64,000 bases of DNA from an uncultured Spirochaetota bacterium. Its GTDB lineage: Bacteria; Spirochaetota; Spirochaetia; Treponematales; Treponemataceae. A program made the translations under genes and the position numbers. Under the pieces are notes generated by a model that saw only the letters and a list, made by a program, of their open reading frames with translations, searched no databases and had not been told where the DNA came from. Below are positions 46,838 through 55,611 of this stretch, piece by piece. The DNA lies in assembly GCA_944389415.1 (NCBI GenBank), contig CALXMF010000001.1, positions 186,001 to 250,000 of the forward strand, written 5' to 3'. Numbering within the stretch: the first letter of the stretch is position 1; every line of letters starts with the position of its first letter.

Positions 46838-48151
46838 ATGAAAAAGATTGTCGCACTGCTCTGTGCTTTATGTGTGATTGGTTTTAATGCATTTGCTATG
46901 GGAAGCGGTGACTCCGGTAAAACTGCGGAACAGGATGGAAAGACTACTGTCACATTCTGGTCATGGTTACCAACAGTAATTGATTGGGACCCAATTTATG
47001 CGGCATTTAAGGCTGAATATCCAGATATTGATATTGAATATGTTCGTACAGAACAATCTGATTATTTTCAGAAACTTCAAGTTGCTCTGGCAAGCGGAAC
47101 GGGTCCTGATTTATTTGGATTACAGCCAGGCACATATGTACAGCAATATGGAATGTTTTGCGCTGATATGAAAGCGCTTGCAGATAAATATATGTCCGGC
47201 TGGGCAGATACAATTAATCAGACAGCTGTTGAACAGTCATCAAATTCTGATGGTTATGTTACCGGTATGCCTGTTCTGCTCGCTGGTGTACCGTTCATGC
47301 TGTATAACGATACATTGATGAAAGAATGCGGTGTTGCGGAAGTTCCCAAAACTTATAACGAAATGAAAGAAGCAGCAAAGAAAATTATAGACGCAGGGTA
47401 TGTGCCAATGGCTATAGGCGGAGCCGACAGCTGGCAAGCCGTTGATAATTTTGTTGCGTTCTGTGAACAGTTTGAACCCGGCGCTGTTTATGAAGCTGAA
47501 GCCGGAAAACGATCATGGACAGATCCTGTTTTTGTTAAGGCGATGGAAGCATGGAAAGCATTTTTCACTGATAAAGTATTTGAAGACGGCGCTTTAGGTA
47601 TCGTTACATATCCTGATGCCCGTGACCAGTATTTCTTTGCCCGCAAAGCAGTATTTTTTCCCTGCGGATCATGGCATGTCGGCCCAACATCACCAAGCAA
47701 CGCTGAAATTCAGGGAACAGAAATCCAGAAGCGCGGTGATATTATCGGAATGGCTGCATGGCCGCAGGTAGGACCGCTTCCAGTTGTCGCAACGACTGGT
47801 GTTGACTTTATCCTCAGTATAAACAAAGACAGTAAAAAACAGGAAGCAGCCATGAAGTTTGTTGATTTCATCACACGCGGCAAAGGGCAGGAACTCTGGA
47901 CAGCTACAGGACAGGGTACGCCTGTTGTAAACGGCATGGCGTTTACCGGCAAAATTGATGGAAAATTGCAGCAGGAAAGTTACGATACCATTTATCAGAT
48001 GAATGCCGCTTCTCAGGCAAGACGGAAACTGCTGTATGCTGAGCTGGACAAAGCGTTATCTGTCGCAGGACAGAATATTGCTTCAGGCGCAGATATTATG
48101 AAAGAACTTCAGCAGGTTCAGACTGTTTCAGAATCAATTGAACGCCCGTAA
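46838..48151 (+). CDS. Sugar-binding protein of ABC transporter
   Basis: 437 residues from the ATG at 46838, preceded by TGGAGG. The N-terminal signal peptide (VALLCALCVIGFNAFA) lacks a lipobox cysteine, so it is a soluble or tethered periplasmic protein, unlike the lipoprotein in the beta-galactoside locus. The mature protein is a family 1 solute-binding protein (TVTFWSWLPTVIDWDPIYAA, LASGTGPDLFGLQPG, FFARKAVFFPCGSWHVG). Its substrate is probably the oligosaccharide degraded by the operon's GH43 enzyme. First gene after the LacI operator. Confidence 0.92.
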   Translation: MKKIVALLCALCVIGFNAFAMGSGDSGKTAEQDGKTTVTFWSWLPTVIDWDPIYAAFKAEYPDIDIEYVRTEQSDYFQKLQVALASGTGPDLFGLQPGTYVQQYGMFCADMKALADKYMSGWADTINQTAVEQSSNSDGYVTGMPVLLAGVPFMLYNDTLMKECGVAEVPKTYNEMKEAAKKIIDAGYVPMAIGGADSWQAVDNFVAFCEQFEPGAVYEAEAGKRSWTDPVFVKAMEAWKAFFTDKVFEDGALGIVTYPDARDQYFFARKAVFFPCGSWHVGPTSPSNAEIQGTEIQKRGDIIGMAAWPQVGPLPVVATTGVDFILSINKDSKKQEAAMKFVDFITRGKGQELWTATGQGTPVVNGMAFTGKIDGKLQQESYDTIYQMNAASQARRKLLYAELDKALSVAGQNIASGADIMKELQQVQTVSESIERP

Positions 48152-48171
48152 TGTATAACTGATACTATTTC

Positions 48172-48204
48172 CGGCAGGTTATATCCGTATATCCTGCCGT
48201 TTTT
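48172..48204 (+). terminator. Intra-operon hairpin after the binding-protein gene
   Basis: CGGCAGG at 48172-48178 pairs with CCTGCCG at 48193-48199 and five T residues follow. It lies between the binding-protein and permease genes, so it probably acts as a partial terminator that keeps binding-protein mRNA in excess. Confidence 0.75.
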
Positions 48205-48227
48205 AGCATATAATATAAGGAAAAATT

Positions 48228-49103
48228 ATGAGAAAAAGCCGGATAACACAGGATAAAGTAGCATATCTGTATATTCTTCCGCTTATTATCTTTTCAACAC
48301 TATTATTGTACTACTGTATTTTCTTTACATTCTATTCAAGTTTCACTGACTGGAATGGAATATCCTCGCAGATGAATTTTGTAGGATTAAAAAACTACAT
48401 AAAACTATTTCAAGATCCATATTTTTATATATCCTTAAAAAACAACCTGATTTTTTTTGCCTGCACAGTATTCATTCAGGCTGCACTTGGGCTTTTTATT
48501 GCATCTCTTTTAAAATATAAGATGCCGCTTCATAATGTGTATAAAACAATTTTTTTCCTGCCTATCGCTATGGCGACCGCAATAATTACCGCCATATTCA
48601 GAATAATTCTTGATCCTAATATGGGAGCATTGAATACAATGTTGCGGACTATAGGTTTGGATTTTCTTGCGCAGGCATGGCTTGGCGATAAACATTTTGC
48701 ACTTATGTCCATTATAGTCGTTAATATTTTCCAGTGGATGGGTTTTTCCATGATTTTTTATTACGCGGGTTTACTGAGCATTCCCAATGATGTATACGAA
48801 TCCGCAAAACTTGATGGAGCCGGCTATTGGAGGACACTGTTTTCAATAACAATTCCTATGCTGAACGGAACAACAAGTGTTTTAATCATTCTCGGTATTG
48901 TAGGTTCACTGAAAACTTTTGATATCGTGAAATTACTGACTAACAGCGGACCAGGCCGCGCGACTTTATTTCTCAATACGTACTTGTATGAAAAAGCTTT
49001 TACCAATTTTGACGCAGGATCAGCAGCGGCTATCGGAGTCTGTATTCTGATACTCGCGATAAGCATGTCTGTAATTCAATTAAAATTAAGCAAAGAAAAT
49101 TAA
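48228..49103 (+). CDS. Carbohydrate ABC transporter permease (UgpA/MalF-type)
   Basis: 291 residues, six membrane helices. CUT1 first-permease features: VAYLYILPLIIFS, FVGLKNYIKLFQDPYF, the EAA loop ESAKLDGAGYWRTLFSITIP, and LTNSGPGRATLFLNTYLYEKAF. AAGGAAAA precedes the ATG. It acts with the permease that starts 11 bases downstream; no ATPase gene is present. Confidence 0.93.
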   Translation: MRKSRITQDKVAYLYILPLIIFSTLLLYYCIFFTFYSSFTDWNGISSQMNFVGLKNYIKLFQDPYFYISLKNNLIFFACTVFIQAALGLFIASLLKYKMPLHNVYKTIFFLPIAMATAIITAIFRIILDPNMGALNTMLRTIGLDFLAQAWLGDKHFALMSIIVVNIFQWMGFSMIFYYAGLLSIPNDVYESAKLDGAGYWRTLFSITIPMLNGTTSVLIILGIVGSLKTFDIVKLLTNSGPGRATLFLNTYLYEKAFTNFDAGSAAAIGVCILILAISMSVIQLKLSKEN

Positions 49104-49114
49104 ACGGTGGCAAA

Positions 49115-49930
49115 ATGAATTCCAATGGTCCTAAAATGAACATACAGCAGAAAGTACTCATTTATGTTGTACTGACAGCGCTGGCTTTAATCTGGATGTA
49201 TCCAATCATTGTTGCCCTTACCAAATCTTTTACACTGGAAGGTTTCAATAATTACAAGTATGTCCTGACATATGAAAAAATAAATTATTTTCAGGTTATT
49301 TTTAACAGCATGATAATCGCGATACTGACTTCACTGGGAGTCGCTGTTATTGTAACCCTTGCCGGATATGCATTTTCAAAAATGCAGTTCAGGGGAAAAA
49401 ATATTATTTTTATTTTAATTCTCGTCTGTCTGGCTTTGCCTGTGGCCGCTGTCACAATGCCCATTTTTTTCACTCTGGTAAAACTCAAGTGCATTGATAC
49501 ATTATTAGGCGTAATCATACCGCTTATCGCTTTCAACGCACCTCAGATATTGCTGATAGTAAAAAACTATTTTGACGGAATCCCTAACGAATTACTGGAA
49601 TCGGCAAAGATAGACGGCTCATCAAGTTTTCATACATATCGTATTATTATGCTTCCTCTTGCGAAACCTATTCTGGCAAGTACCATGGTTCTCACGTTTG
49701 TGTATTCATGGAATGATTATCTGCTTCCATTACTAGTGATCCGCTCTGAAGTTAATTATACAGTCACACTTGCCGCACAGTTTTTTATGGCGTCCACATA
49801 TCAGAGTCCCCTTGATGTCGCGCACTTGTACGCAGCTATGATTCTGCTTACGCTGCCTTCAGTTATTGTTTATTTATGTAGTCAAAAATATCTGCAAGCG
49901 GGTATTACCGCAGGAGCTGTAAAAGGATGA
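49115..49930 (+). CDS. Carbohydrate ABC transporter permease (MalG/UgpE-type)
   Basis: 271 residues, six membrane helices, with the EAA loop ESAKIDGSSSFHTYRIIMLP and the second-permease features LALIWMYPIIVALTKSF and YSWNDYLLPLLVI, ending in QAGITAGAVKG. It pairs with the preceding permease and overlaps the GH43 gene by four bases (ATGA), linking transport to degradation. Confidence 0.93.
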   Translation: MNSNGPKMNIQQKVLIYVVLTALALIWMYPIIVALTKSFTLEGFNNYKYVLTYEKINYFQVIFNSMIIAILTSLGVAVIVTLAGYAFSKMQFRGKNIIFILILVCLALPVAAVTMPIFFTLVKLKCIDTLLGVIIPLIAFNAPQILLIVKNYFDGIPNELLESAKIDGSSSFHTYRIIMLPLAKPILASTMVLTFVYSWNDYLLPLLVIRSEVNYTVTLAAQFFMASTYQSPLDVAHLYAAMILLTLPSVIVYLCSQKYLQAGITAGAVKG

Positions 49931-51711
49931 AAAAAGAATTCTGCAATCCTGTTTCATATCAGGATAACAAAAAACGCACAAATCCCGATCCCTATATATT
50001 GCGCTGGTGCGGGAGATATTACTGCTATTCAACAGATGAAAACGGTATAAACGTCAGTTATTCAGATGACCTGGTACATTGGACGTATAGCGGATTTGCC
50101 CTTACAATGGAAGGAAAAAAGAATTTCTGGGCTCCCGCTGTTTTATACCGCAATGGTATTTTTTATATGTATTTTTCATGTTTCGATGAAAAACCGCAGG
50201 ATTCCCATGGCGTCTATCTCCATATGGCTCAATCAGATTCCCCATTGGGCACTTTTGAGGTAAAAAAACAGTTTTTTAATAAATTTTCAATAGACGCGCA
50301 TCCTGTTGAAATCGGCGATGATGTATATCTGTTTTATTCCGTAAATGATATTACCGGATTAAACAAACACGACGCAGGCACATGCATTGTTGTGGATAAA
50401 CTGATTGATATGCAGACTCTGGCAGGAAATCCGCAGCCTGTTCTATTGCCGTCCCTTGACTCTGAAATTTATGAGCGGGACAGATTTGCGCCCGGACAGC
50501 ACTGGCATACAATAGAAGGAGCCTGTTTTTATGAATACAGAAACAGAGCCTATGTTATTTATTCTGCCAACGCATACATAAATACAGATTACTATCTCTC
50601 ATACGCAGTCGCAGAAAAAAAAGGTGACTTTTTATCCTGGAACTGGCAAAAATATCCTGATAATTATACCGCTTATCCCTGGGTAAAAAAAACAGAGTGG
50701 GTAGAAGGCACCGGGCATAATACAGTAACAAAAGCGCCGAACATGGTAGATGATTGGCTGGTATATCACGGACGAAACGCACAGGAACCTCTGATTCATG
50801 GTGTAGAACAGCGTGTTATGCGTATTGATCCGTTCTTTGTTGACGGATATCGTCTGGTAACTGACGCGCCGTCCTCATCACCTCAATGCGTGCCGGAATT
50901 ACCGGCGCTTAACCTTAAAGATGTGCAGTGCGCAGGCGAAACAGTTCTATCCCCGGAAAAATATGCATTTTACATAGCAGAACTGTGGGTATGTCCCGAT
51001 TACAGCAGCATTGAGCACCGGGGAGTTCATTATTCAATCGTCCTGGATAAAAATGAAAACAGCCGTGTCGAACTTGAATTAATAAGCGGACTGCACGTAA
51101 TAAAAGTAAAACAGATTGAAAAAAACATACAGACGGAACTATCAGAAATAAAGCTTCCCTGCGATTTTAACTACTACGTTCCGCATCTGTACGCAATCAC
51201 CAAAATATTTAACCAGGCAACACTTACTGTTGATAACCGCTTTACCTGTTCATTTACCGAGACGCTGTCCCCCGGAACAGTGAGCATAGTACCATTTATG
51301 CTTCCGGTTACCGTTAAGTCTTTTGCCTTGACGGTATCGGCATCTGTATTTGAAAAAAATCTTTCGCTGCTTCATCAGTTCTACAATGCAGAAATTCCTG
51401 CCGTTGTCTGCGATTCCGGGCTGACCGGCAATGAGGAAAACGAAACAAAATTATATCTTACACGGAAAAATATTTTCTCCGCTAATTTTAAGGAATATAT
51501 TGATTTTGAACCGCTGTGCAGCCGCGCTTCGCTGTCAGTACTGAGCAGTACTGATGGAAAAACATGGACTGAAAACTGTTCATTTAAGGGCGAAGAAGGT
51601 AATTTATATCCCGCATATACACTGCGGTGGCATATTCCGCAAGATACGCAGGTTGCAATTTCAGGGCAATATGTGCGAATAACCGGATATTCTGCTACTG
51701 CATTAAATTAA
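49927..51711 (+). CDS. Glycoside hydrolase family 43 (beta-xylosidase/arabinofuranosidase type)
   Basis: 594 residues. The N-terminal five-bladed propeller (about 1-315) has the GH43 catalytic trio: general base Asp21 in TNPDPYIL, the pKa-modulating Asp123 in FSIDAHPVEIG, and general acid Glu197 in HTIEGACFYEY. Residues 320-594 form one or two beta-sandwich accessory domains of uncertain family. There is no signal peptide, so it acts on imported arabino- or xylo-oligosaccharides in the cytoplasm. It is last in the LacI-controlled operon and followed by a hairpin terminator. Exact specificity cannot be read from the sequence. Confidence 0.9.
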   Translation: MKKEFCNPVSYQDNKKRTNPDPYILRWCGRYYCYSTDENGINVSYSDDLVHWTYSGFALTMEGKKNFWAPAVLYRNGIFYMYFSCFDEKPQDSHGVYLHMAQSDSPLGTFEVKKQFFNKFSIDAHPVEIGDDVYLFYSVNDITGLNKHDAGTCIVVDKLIDMQTLAGNPQPVLLPSLDSEIYERDRFAPGQHWHTIEGACFYEYRNRAYVIYSANAYINTDYYLSYAVAEKKGDFLSWNWQKYPDNYTAYPWVKKTEWVEGTGHNTVTKAPNMVDDWLVYHGRNAQEPLIHGVEQRVMRIDPFFVDGYRLVTDAPSSSPQCVPELPALNLKDVQCAGETVLSPEKYAFYIAELWVCPDYSSIEHRGVHYSIVLDKNENSRVELELISGLHVIKVKQIEKNIQTELSEIKLPCDFNYYVPHLYAITKIFNQATLTVDNRFTCSFTETLSPGTVSIVPFMLPVTVKSFALTVSASVFEKNLSLLHQFYNAEIPAVVCDSGLTGNEENETKLYLTRKNIFSANFKEYIDFEPLCSRASLSVLSSTDGKTWTENCSFKGEEGNLYPAYTLRWHIPQDTQVAISGQYVRITGYSATALN

Positions 51712-51761
51712 AAGCAGCCCGACTTTCCGGCGAGCACTTTTGATGCCGCCGGTACACATTA

Positions 51762-51804
51762 CAGGATGACAGGCAGTATAGTTGTACAGCAGCCTGTCAT
51801 CCTG
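51762..51804 (+). terminator. Hairpin after the GH43 operon
   Basis: A perfect 13-bp stem, CAGGATGACAGGC at 51762-51774 with its complement at 51792-51804, and a 17-base loop. There is no strong U-run, so it could also be an mRNA 3' structure. Confidence 0.6.
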
Positions 51805-51849
51805 AACAGTCTCAGATAGAAACAATACTGCCAGCAGTTCAAAAAACAA

Positions 51850-52025
51850 TTTAAAAACAAATCAAAAACAGTGTATTTTCGATTCAAAAATAGTTTAAAA
51901 ATGAATCAAAAATAGTGTATCTTTGTTTTAAAAAAAGTTTAAAAACGAATCAAAATAAGTGTATTTTTGTTTAAAAGATAATGTAAAAACGAATTAAAAT
52001 AAGTGTATCTTTGTTTCAAAAATAA
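51850..52025. repeat. Four tandem 44-bp repeats, AT-rich with phased A/T tracts
   Basis: Units start at 51850, 51894, 51938 and 51982, each exactly 44 bases with substitutions but no insertions or deletions, plus partial copies at both ends. Each unit has TTTAAAAA near its start, AATCAAAA, then AGTGTAT followed by a T-run and a final A-run. A/T tracts recur about every 11 bases, a pattern expected to curve DNA. The repeats fill most of the gene-free stretch between the GH43 operon and the cyclophilin-like gene. No spacers, so it is not a CRISPR array. Confidence 0.9.
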
Positions 52026-52056
52026 CTTAAATATGACGGTCCTGCTTTATTGCGTG

Positions 52057-52566
52057 CTATCTCATTAAGGAGACAACTGCGTCTTTTCCGCCTAAAATTT
52101 TTCTCAGCTCCTTTTGACTATACCCGGTAATTTTTCCCAGCTTTGTATAAGACCATGAATTGGAGCCATAGAAAAATACAATCGAATTTCCCTGATAGAG
52201 CATAATGTCTCCAGGAACAGCTGTCATCGGCATATCATTTCTGGGCAGGCTTTGCGGCAATACACCGACTTTCTCAAAACCGCCATAATTCTGAACAGTA
52301 ACAGTAATGGGGCCGTTACTTAACAGGTCTTTCAGCGCGGCAGCAGAAGAATTGTCTTCTAAAACAGCGTTCAATGTTATATTTCCGATTTGAATCTTCA
52401 GCATATGTTCATTCATATCTGTGCTCTCTACGCGACGAGAATCATTCTGCATTACCGGAGCAATACGTTCTCTGGTGGATTCTTCTGTTTTCCCTTTATC
52501 CTCACAGAAAGCATTCCATCCGGTAATAAGCAAAATAAGAAGAAAACAAAAAGTATACCGTTTCAT
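52057..52566 (-). CDS. Exported cyclophilin-like domain protein
   Basis: 169 residues. A signal peptide (CFLLILLITGWNAFCE) is followed by a short polar linker and a cyclophilin-like beta-barrel (about 50-165): MLKIQIGNITLNAVLEDNSS, LPITVTVQ-type strand, YGGFEKVGVLPQSLPRND, GDIMLYQGNSIVFFYGSNSW and the C-terminal ILGGKDAVVSLMR. This matches the TM1367/cyclophil-like family, whose function is unknown (isomerase residues are not conserved). It overlaps the flavodoxin gene by four bases and is last in a three-gene operon facing a LysR regulator. Confidence 0.82.
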   Translation of the reverse strand: MKRYTFCFLLILLITGWNAFCEDKGKTEESTRERIAPVMQNDSRRVESTDMNEHMLKIQIGNITLNAVLEDNSSAAALKDLLSNGPITVTVQNYGGFEKVGVLPQSLPRNDMPMTAVPGDIMLYQGNSIVFFYGSNSWSYTKLGKITGYSQKELRKILGGKDAVVSLMR

Positions 52567-53108
52567 ATTACAGACATTCCCGCTTCAAATGCTTTTTTCA
52601 TCGCGGGACTGCTTTGAATGGTATTGCCATCAGTGGCATTGCCGCCAAAAACAACACCGGCGAACCTGGCTTTGGGAAAGCAGGAAATCCATCCTTCAAG
52701 ACCGCTGGCGGCACGTTTCCAGACTTCATCATCATTCTCAGCGGCAGCAGCGATAAAATAGACATCCCTGAAATTATAATCAGATGAATATAAAGGATTT
52801 GCCCGATCAAGAAGTGTTTTTATCTGCCCCGACATCTCATAATAGTAAATGGGAGTAGCAAATACCAGTACATCAGCACTCCGCATTTTTTCTTGAACAA
52901 TTTTATCTGCGTCATCATGTATCACACAGCGGTGTGTTTTCTGGCAGACTAAACATCCGCGGCAAAATTGAATAGTACAGTCAATCAGACTTACTTTTTC
53001 AACCTCATGCCCAGCCTGCATAGCACCTCTGGCAAATTCATCCGCTAAAGCTTTAGAATTGCTGTCTGTACGGAGACTTGCAGAAATAATCAGAATCTTT
53101 TTACTCAT
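52563..53108 (-). CDS. Flavodoxin-fold NAD(P)H-dependent FMN reductase
   Basis: 181 residues of the flavodoxin_2/FMN-reductase class. The phosphate-binding loop is ISASLRTDSNSKALADEF, followed by a cysteine-rich insert CRGCLVCQKTHRC that is usual in iron-sulphur-flavoprotein-like members, then FATPIYYYEMSGQIKTLLDR. It would reduce a flavin or quinone-like substrate in the cytoplasm. It overlaps both neighbours by four bases, so it is translationally coupled to the acetyltransferase and the cyclophilin-like protein. Confidence 0.9.
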   Translation of the reverse strand: MSKKILIISASLRTDSNSKALADEFARGAMQAGHEVEKVSLIDCTIQFCRGCLVCQKTHRCVIHDDADKIVQEKMRSADVLVFATPIYYYEMSGQIKTLLDRANPLYSSDYNFRDVYFIAAAAENDDEVWKRAASGLEGWISCFPKARFAGVVFGGNATDGNTIQSSPAMKKAFEAGMSVI

Positions 53109-53725
53109 ACAGCCCCCTCCGCGCCAATGTTATCATGTGTTTTCGTCATCGCAGAATCCTCCTCAATCGTTTTAATTAACCTGGCAGGGACACCGCCATA
53201 TACAGTGTTTTCAGGAACATCGCTGACAACCACAGCGCCCGCGGCAATAACAGCGCCGTTTCCAATAGTTACCCCTTTACACACTGTCGCATTCGCGCCA
53301 ATCCACACATTTTTGCCAATGTGAATGGGCGCTGGTATCAAATTTCCCCTATGTACAGGATCAAGATTATGATCCAGTGTCGCAAGTACCACATTGTGCC
53401 CAAGCAGGCAGCCATCTCCTATAGTAACACCGCCCTGGTCCTGAATTTTAACACCGGAATTAAAGAACACGTTCTTGCCTATTTTTAGATTTTTTCCGCA
53501 ATCTGTATAAAACGGCGGAAACAGTCTGAAACTCTCATCCACATCACTTCCGGTAATCTGGCGCATTAACGAAACAATTTCATCAGCTGTATGATACTGA
53601 CTGTTCAGCTCCATAGTCAGCCGGATAGCTTCTTGCGAAAGTTCACACATACACTGATGAACTTCGGTGCCAGCCGTAACTTCTTTTTTACTGTTCATAT
53701 AATTTAAAAATTCTTGTGTTTGCAC
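53105..53725 (-). CDS. Sugar O-acetyltransferase (maltose/galactoside acetyltransferase type)
   Basis: 206 residues with the left-handed beta-helix hexapeptide repeats of the LbH-MAT family. An N-terminal helical Mac domain is followed by FPPFYTDCGKNLKIGKNVFF, GGVTIGDGCLLGHNVVLATLDHNLDP (catalytic His), IHIGKNVWIGANATVCKGV, and NTVYGGVPARLIK. Transfers acetyl from CoA to a sugar hydroxyl. First gene of the operon divergent from the LysR regulator. A C-terminal extension of about 20 residues beyond the usual end overlaps the flavodoxin start. Confidence 0.92.
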   Translation of the reverse strand: MQTQEFLNYMNSKKEVTAGTEVHQCMCELSQEAIRLTMELNSQYHTADEIVSLMRQITGSDVDESFRLFPPFYTDCGKNLKIGKNVFFNSGVKIQDQGGVTIGDGCLLGHNVVLATLDHNLDPVHRGNLIPAPIHIGKNVWIGANATVCKGVTIGNGAVIAAGAVVVSDVPENTVYGGVPARLIKTIEEDSAMTKTHDNIGAEGAV

Positions 53726-53848
53726 TTGCTTTCACCTCGCAGTTACAGTATAAAAAAAAGAGGATTAAATAGCAAATAGTTATAAGTTATAGCAGGATAT
53801 GCTTTTTAAGAATATCTATCTGAATATAATTCAAGCAAAGAGGTATAC

Positions 53849-54727
53849 ATGATGGAACTGCGAGTTCTCCGATATTTTGTAGAGACAGCCAGAGAAAAGA
53901 GCATGACAAACGCCGCTCAGAAGCTCCATGTGACACAGCCAACCTTGTCACGGCAAATTAAAGATCTGGAAGATGAACTTGGGCAAAAGCTGTTTACGAG
54001 GGGCAATTATCACATCAATTTAACACCTGAAGGAAAGATTTTATACAACAGGGCGCTGGACATTCTTGAAATGGTTGATTTGACAACCATGGAATTTAGC
54101 GCTATGCATGATTTTACCGGCGGAGACATTAACCTGGGCTGCGCGGAATCAGATGGGGTATCATTGCTTGCGAAAGCAGCCAAACAGCTGCAAAATGAAT
54201 ATAAAAACCTGCACTTTCATTTGTACAGCGGAAACGCAGAAACGGTGTGTGAACGGCTGGATAAAGGTCTTTTGGATTTTGCTGTTGTTGTTCAGAACGT
54301 TGATATATCCAAGTACGCATACCTGGATTTGGGAGTTTCCGACACATGGGGGCTGATTATGCGCAAAGACAGTTCTCTCGCGGAAAAAAAACATATATTG
54401 ATAGAAGAGCTGACTGAAATACCTCTTATTGTATCCCGGCAGGGCGCCACAAACGAGATGCCTGAGTGGTTACAGAAGAACTATGACCGGCTTACTATTA
54501 TAGCTACCTATGACCTGATTTTTAATGCCTCAATTTTAGTAAAAGAAGGACTGGGATATGCGCTTGGTTTGGACAAACTGATAAATACAGGCGAGGAAAG
54601 TCCTCTGTGCTTTCGCCCTGTCTATCCTGCTATTTCATCCCCGTTACGATTGATCTGGAGAAAGGATCACCAGTTTTCTCATGCCGCTTCTCTGTATCTG
54701 GAGAAAGTGAAAACAATGTGCAGGTAA
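53849..54727 (+). CDS. LysR-family transcriptional regulator
   Basis: 292 residues. The N-terminal winged helix (ELRVLRYFVETAREKSMTNA, VTQPTLSRQIKDLEDELG) is followed by a LysR substrate-binding domain (GDINLGCAESDGVSLLAKAA, LLDFAVVVQNVDISKYAYL). AGAGG precedes the start codon pair at 53849/53852. It is divergent from the acetyltransferase/flavodoxin/cyclophilin-like operon and so is the expected regulator of those genes. This gene set is common in Firmicutes, which would fit lateral acquisition. Confidence 0.92.
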   Translation: MMELRVLRYFVETAREKSMTNAAQKLHVTQPTLSRQIKDLEDELGQKLFTRGNYHINLTPEGKILYNRALDILEMVDLTTMEFSAMHDFTGGDINLGCAESDGVSLLAKAAKQLQNEYKNLHFHLYSGNAETVCERLDKGLLDFAVVVQNVDISKYAYLDLGVSDTWGLIMRKDSSLAEKKHILIEELTEIPLIVSRQGATNEMPEWLQKNYDRLTIIATYDLIFNASILVKEGLGYALGLDKLINTGEESPLCFRPVYPAISSPLRLIWRKDHQFSHAASLYLEKVKTMCR

Positions 54728-54870
54728 GTCTTGACTGCACCTCAATAGTACACAGACGTATAACCCCAAACAGCAGACCGGTACTTAATTTGTATCACAT
54801 AAAAACACTCTGTTTTACCAGGACAGAATACAGCACTGTATACAGACTGGTGTTCAAATCATTGTAACTT

Positions 54871-55267
54871 TCAACGAAACTTTTCTTTTAATTCCAGAAC
54901 TTTCTTCTTAATCTGAGTGATAGTCTCAGTAAAGACTGCGTCGCCTTTACCGGATGGGTCATCCAATCCCCAGTTTTCCCTATATTGGCAAGATATACTG
55001 GGACAGCTCACATTACAGCCCATTAGAATTAGTATATCCGGCTGAGGGATATCAGAAATCAATTTACTATACTGAGTCTCTTCCATATCTATACCATGAA
55101 GATGCTTCATCATCCGTACCGCGTCTTGATTGATGTGGTCTTTTACCTCGGTACCTGCTGAATAGCTTTCAAAAATATCGCTGGCCAGTTTTCTGCTCAG
55201 TGCTTCAGCTATCTGACTGCGGCACGAATTGTGCACACACAAAGGCTACTTTTAGTTTCTCAGGCAT
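54871..55267 (-). pseudogene. arsC: Thioredoxin-coupled arsenate reductase ArsC, frameshifted near the 5' end
   Basis: The full gene would start at the ATG at 55267 (GAGGA ribosome-binding site intact) and read MPEKLKVAFVC. Loss of one GT in the following GTGTGTG run then shifts the frame to an AQFVPQS sequence. The remaining frame from about 55242 continues perfectly as CVHNSCRSQIAEALSRK, keeping the P-loop CX5R. It also has the two further redox cysteines in MGCNVSCP and the SGKGDAVF end. If translated it could only start at a TTG inside the P-loop, losing the first strand. Probably a pseudogene or a phase-variable or miscalled dinucleotide run. Confidence 0.8.
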
Positions 55268-55336
55268 GATTTATCCTCGATAATGTCTTGAGTTCAGAAT
55301 ATATTTTAAAAACCTACCCCTCACTACCACAGCCTT

Positions 55337-55428
55337 ATGAAGTGCATATACATTGCATATGCCAGACACGCGGGAGAACGACTGCCAGTTTGCCGTTCTC
55401 TCGCGAATTCTGTATCAGCTCACTTCAT
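55337..55428. repeat. Nested inverted repeats in a gene-free stretch
   Basis: An outer pair, ATGAAGTG at 55337 and CACTTCAT at 55421, encloses an inner 12-bp stem with one G-T pair (CGCGGGAGAACG at 55369-55380, CGTTCTCTCGCG at 55394-55405). The stretch 55268-55605 otherwise holds only the marR promoter region. The structure could be a terminator, a small structured RNA or a remnant of a miniature element. Confidence 0.5.
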
Positions 55429-55537
55429 GGCAAATAGTTTTAATATGACTATTATATTCACTTTAATCCGTTTGTAAACCACTGTATACAATTTTTATCA
55501 ATCATGTTCCATCAGATTCCTAAACAAACAAAACTCC

Positions 55538-55565
55538 TTGACACCTGTAAGAAAAAATATATACT
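55538..55565 (+). promoter_or_regulatory. Promoter of marR
   Basis: TTGACA and TATACT are separated by 16 bases, about 45 bases before the marR start, with the putative MarR site beginning immediately after the -10. Confidence 0.75.
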
Positions 55566-55598
55566 AAGTAATTAGTTACCTATAATAGAAAGTAACTA
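55566..55598. promoter_or_regulatory. Putative MarR operator upstream of marR
   Basis: AAGTAATTAGTTACCT at 55566-55581 recurs inverted, with 15 of 16 bases identical, upstream of the MATE gene. TAGTTAC at 55573 and GTAACTA at 55592 also form an inverted repeat here. It overlaps the transcription start, as expected for autorepression. Confidence 0.7.
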
Positions 55599-55611
55599 GG
55601 AGTGTTTGATC

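Noticed and set aside
51850-52025. Tandem repeats as a CRISPR array
   Set aside because: Units follow one another directly, with no unique spacers, and no cas genes are in the window.
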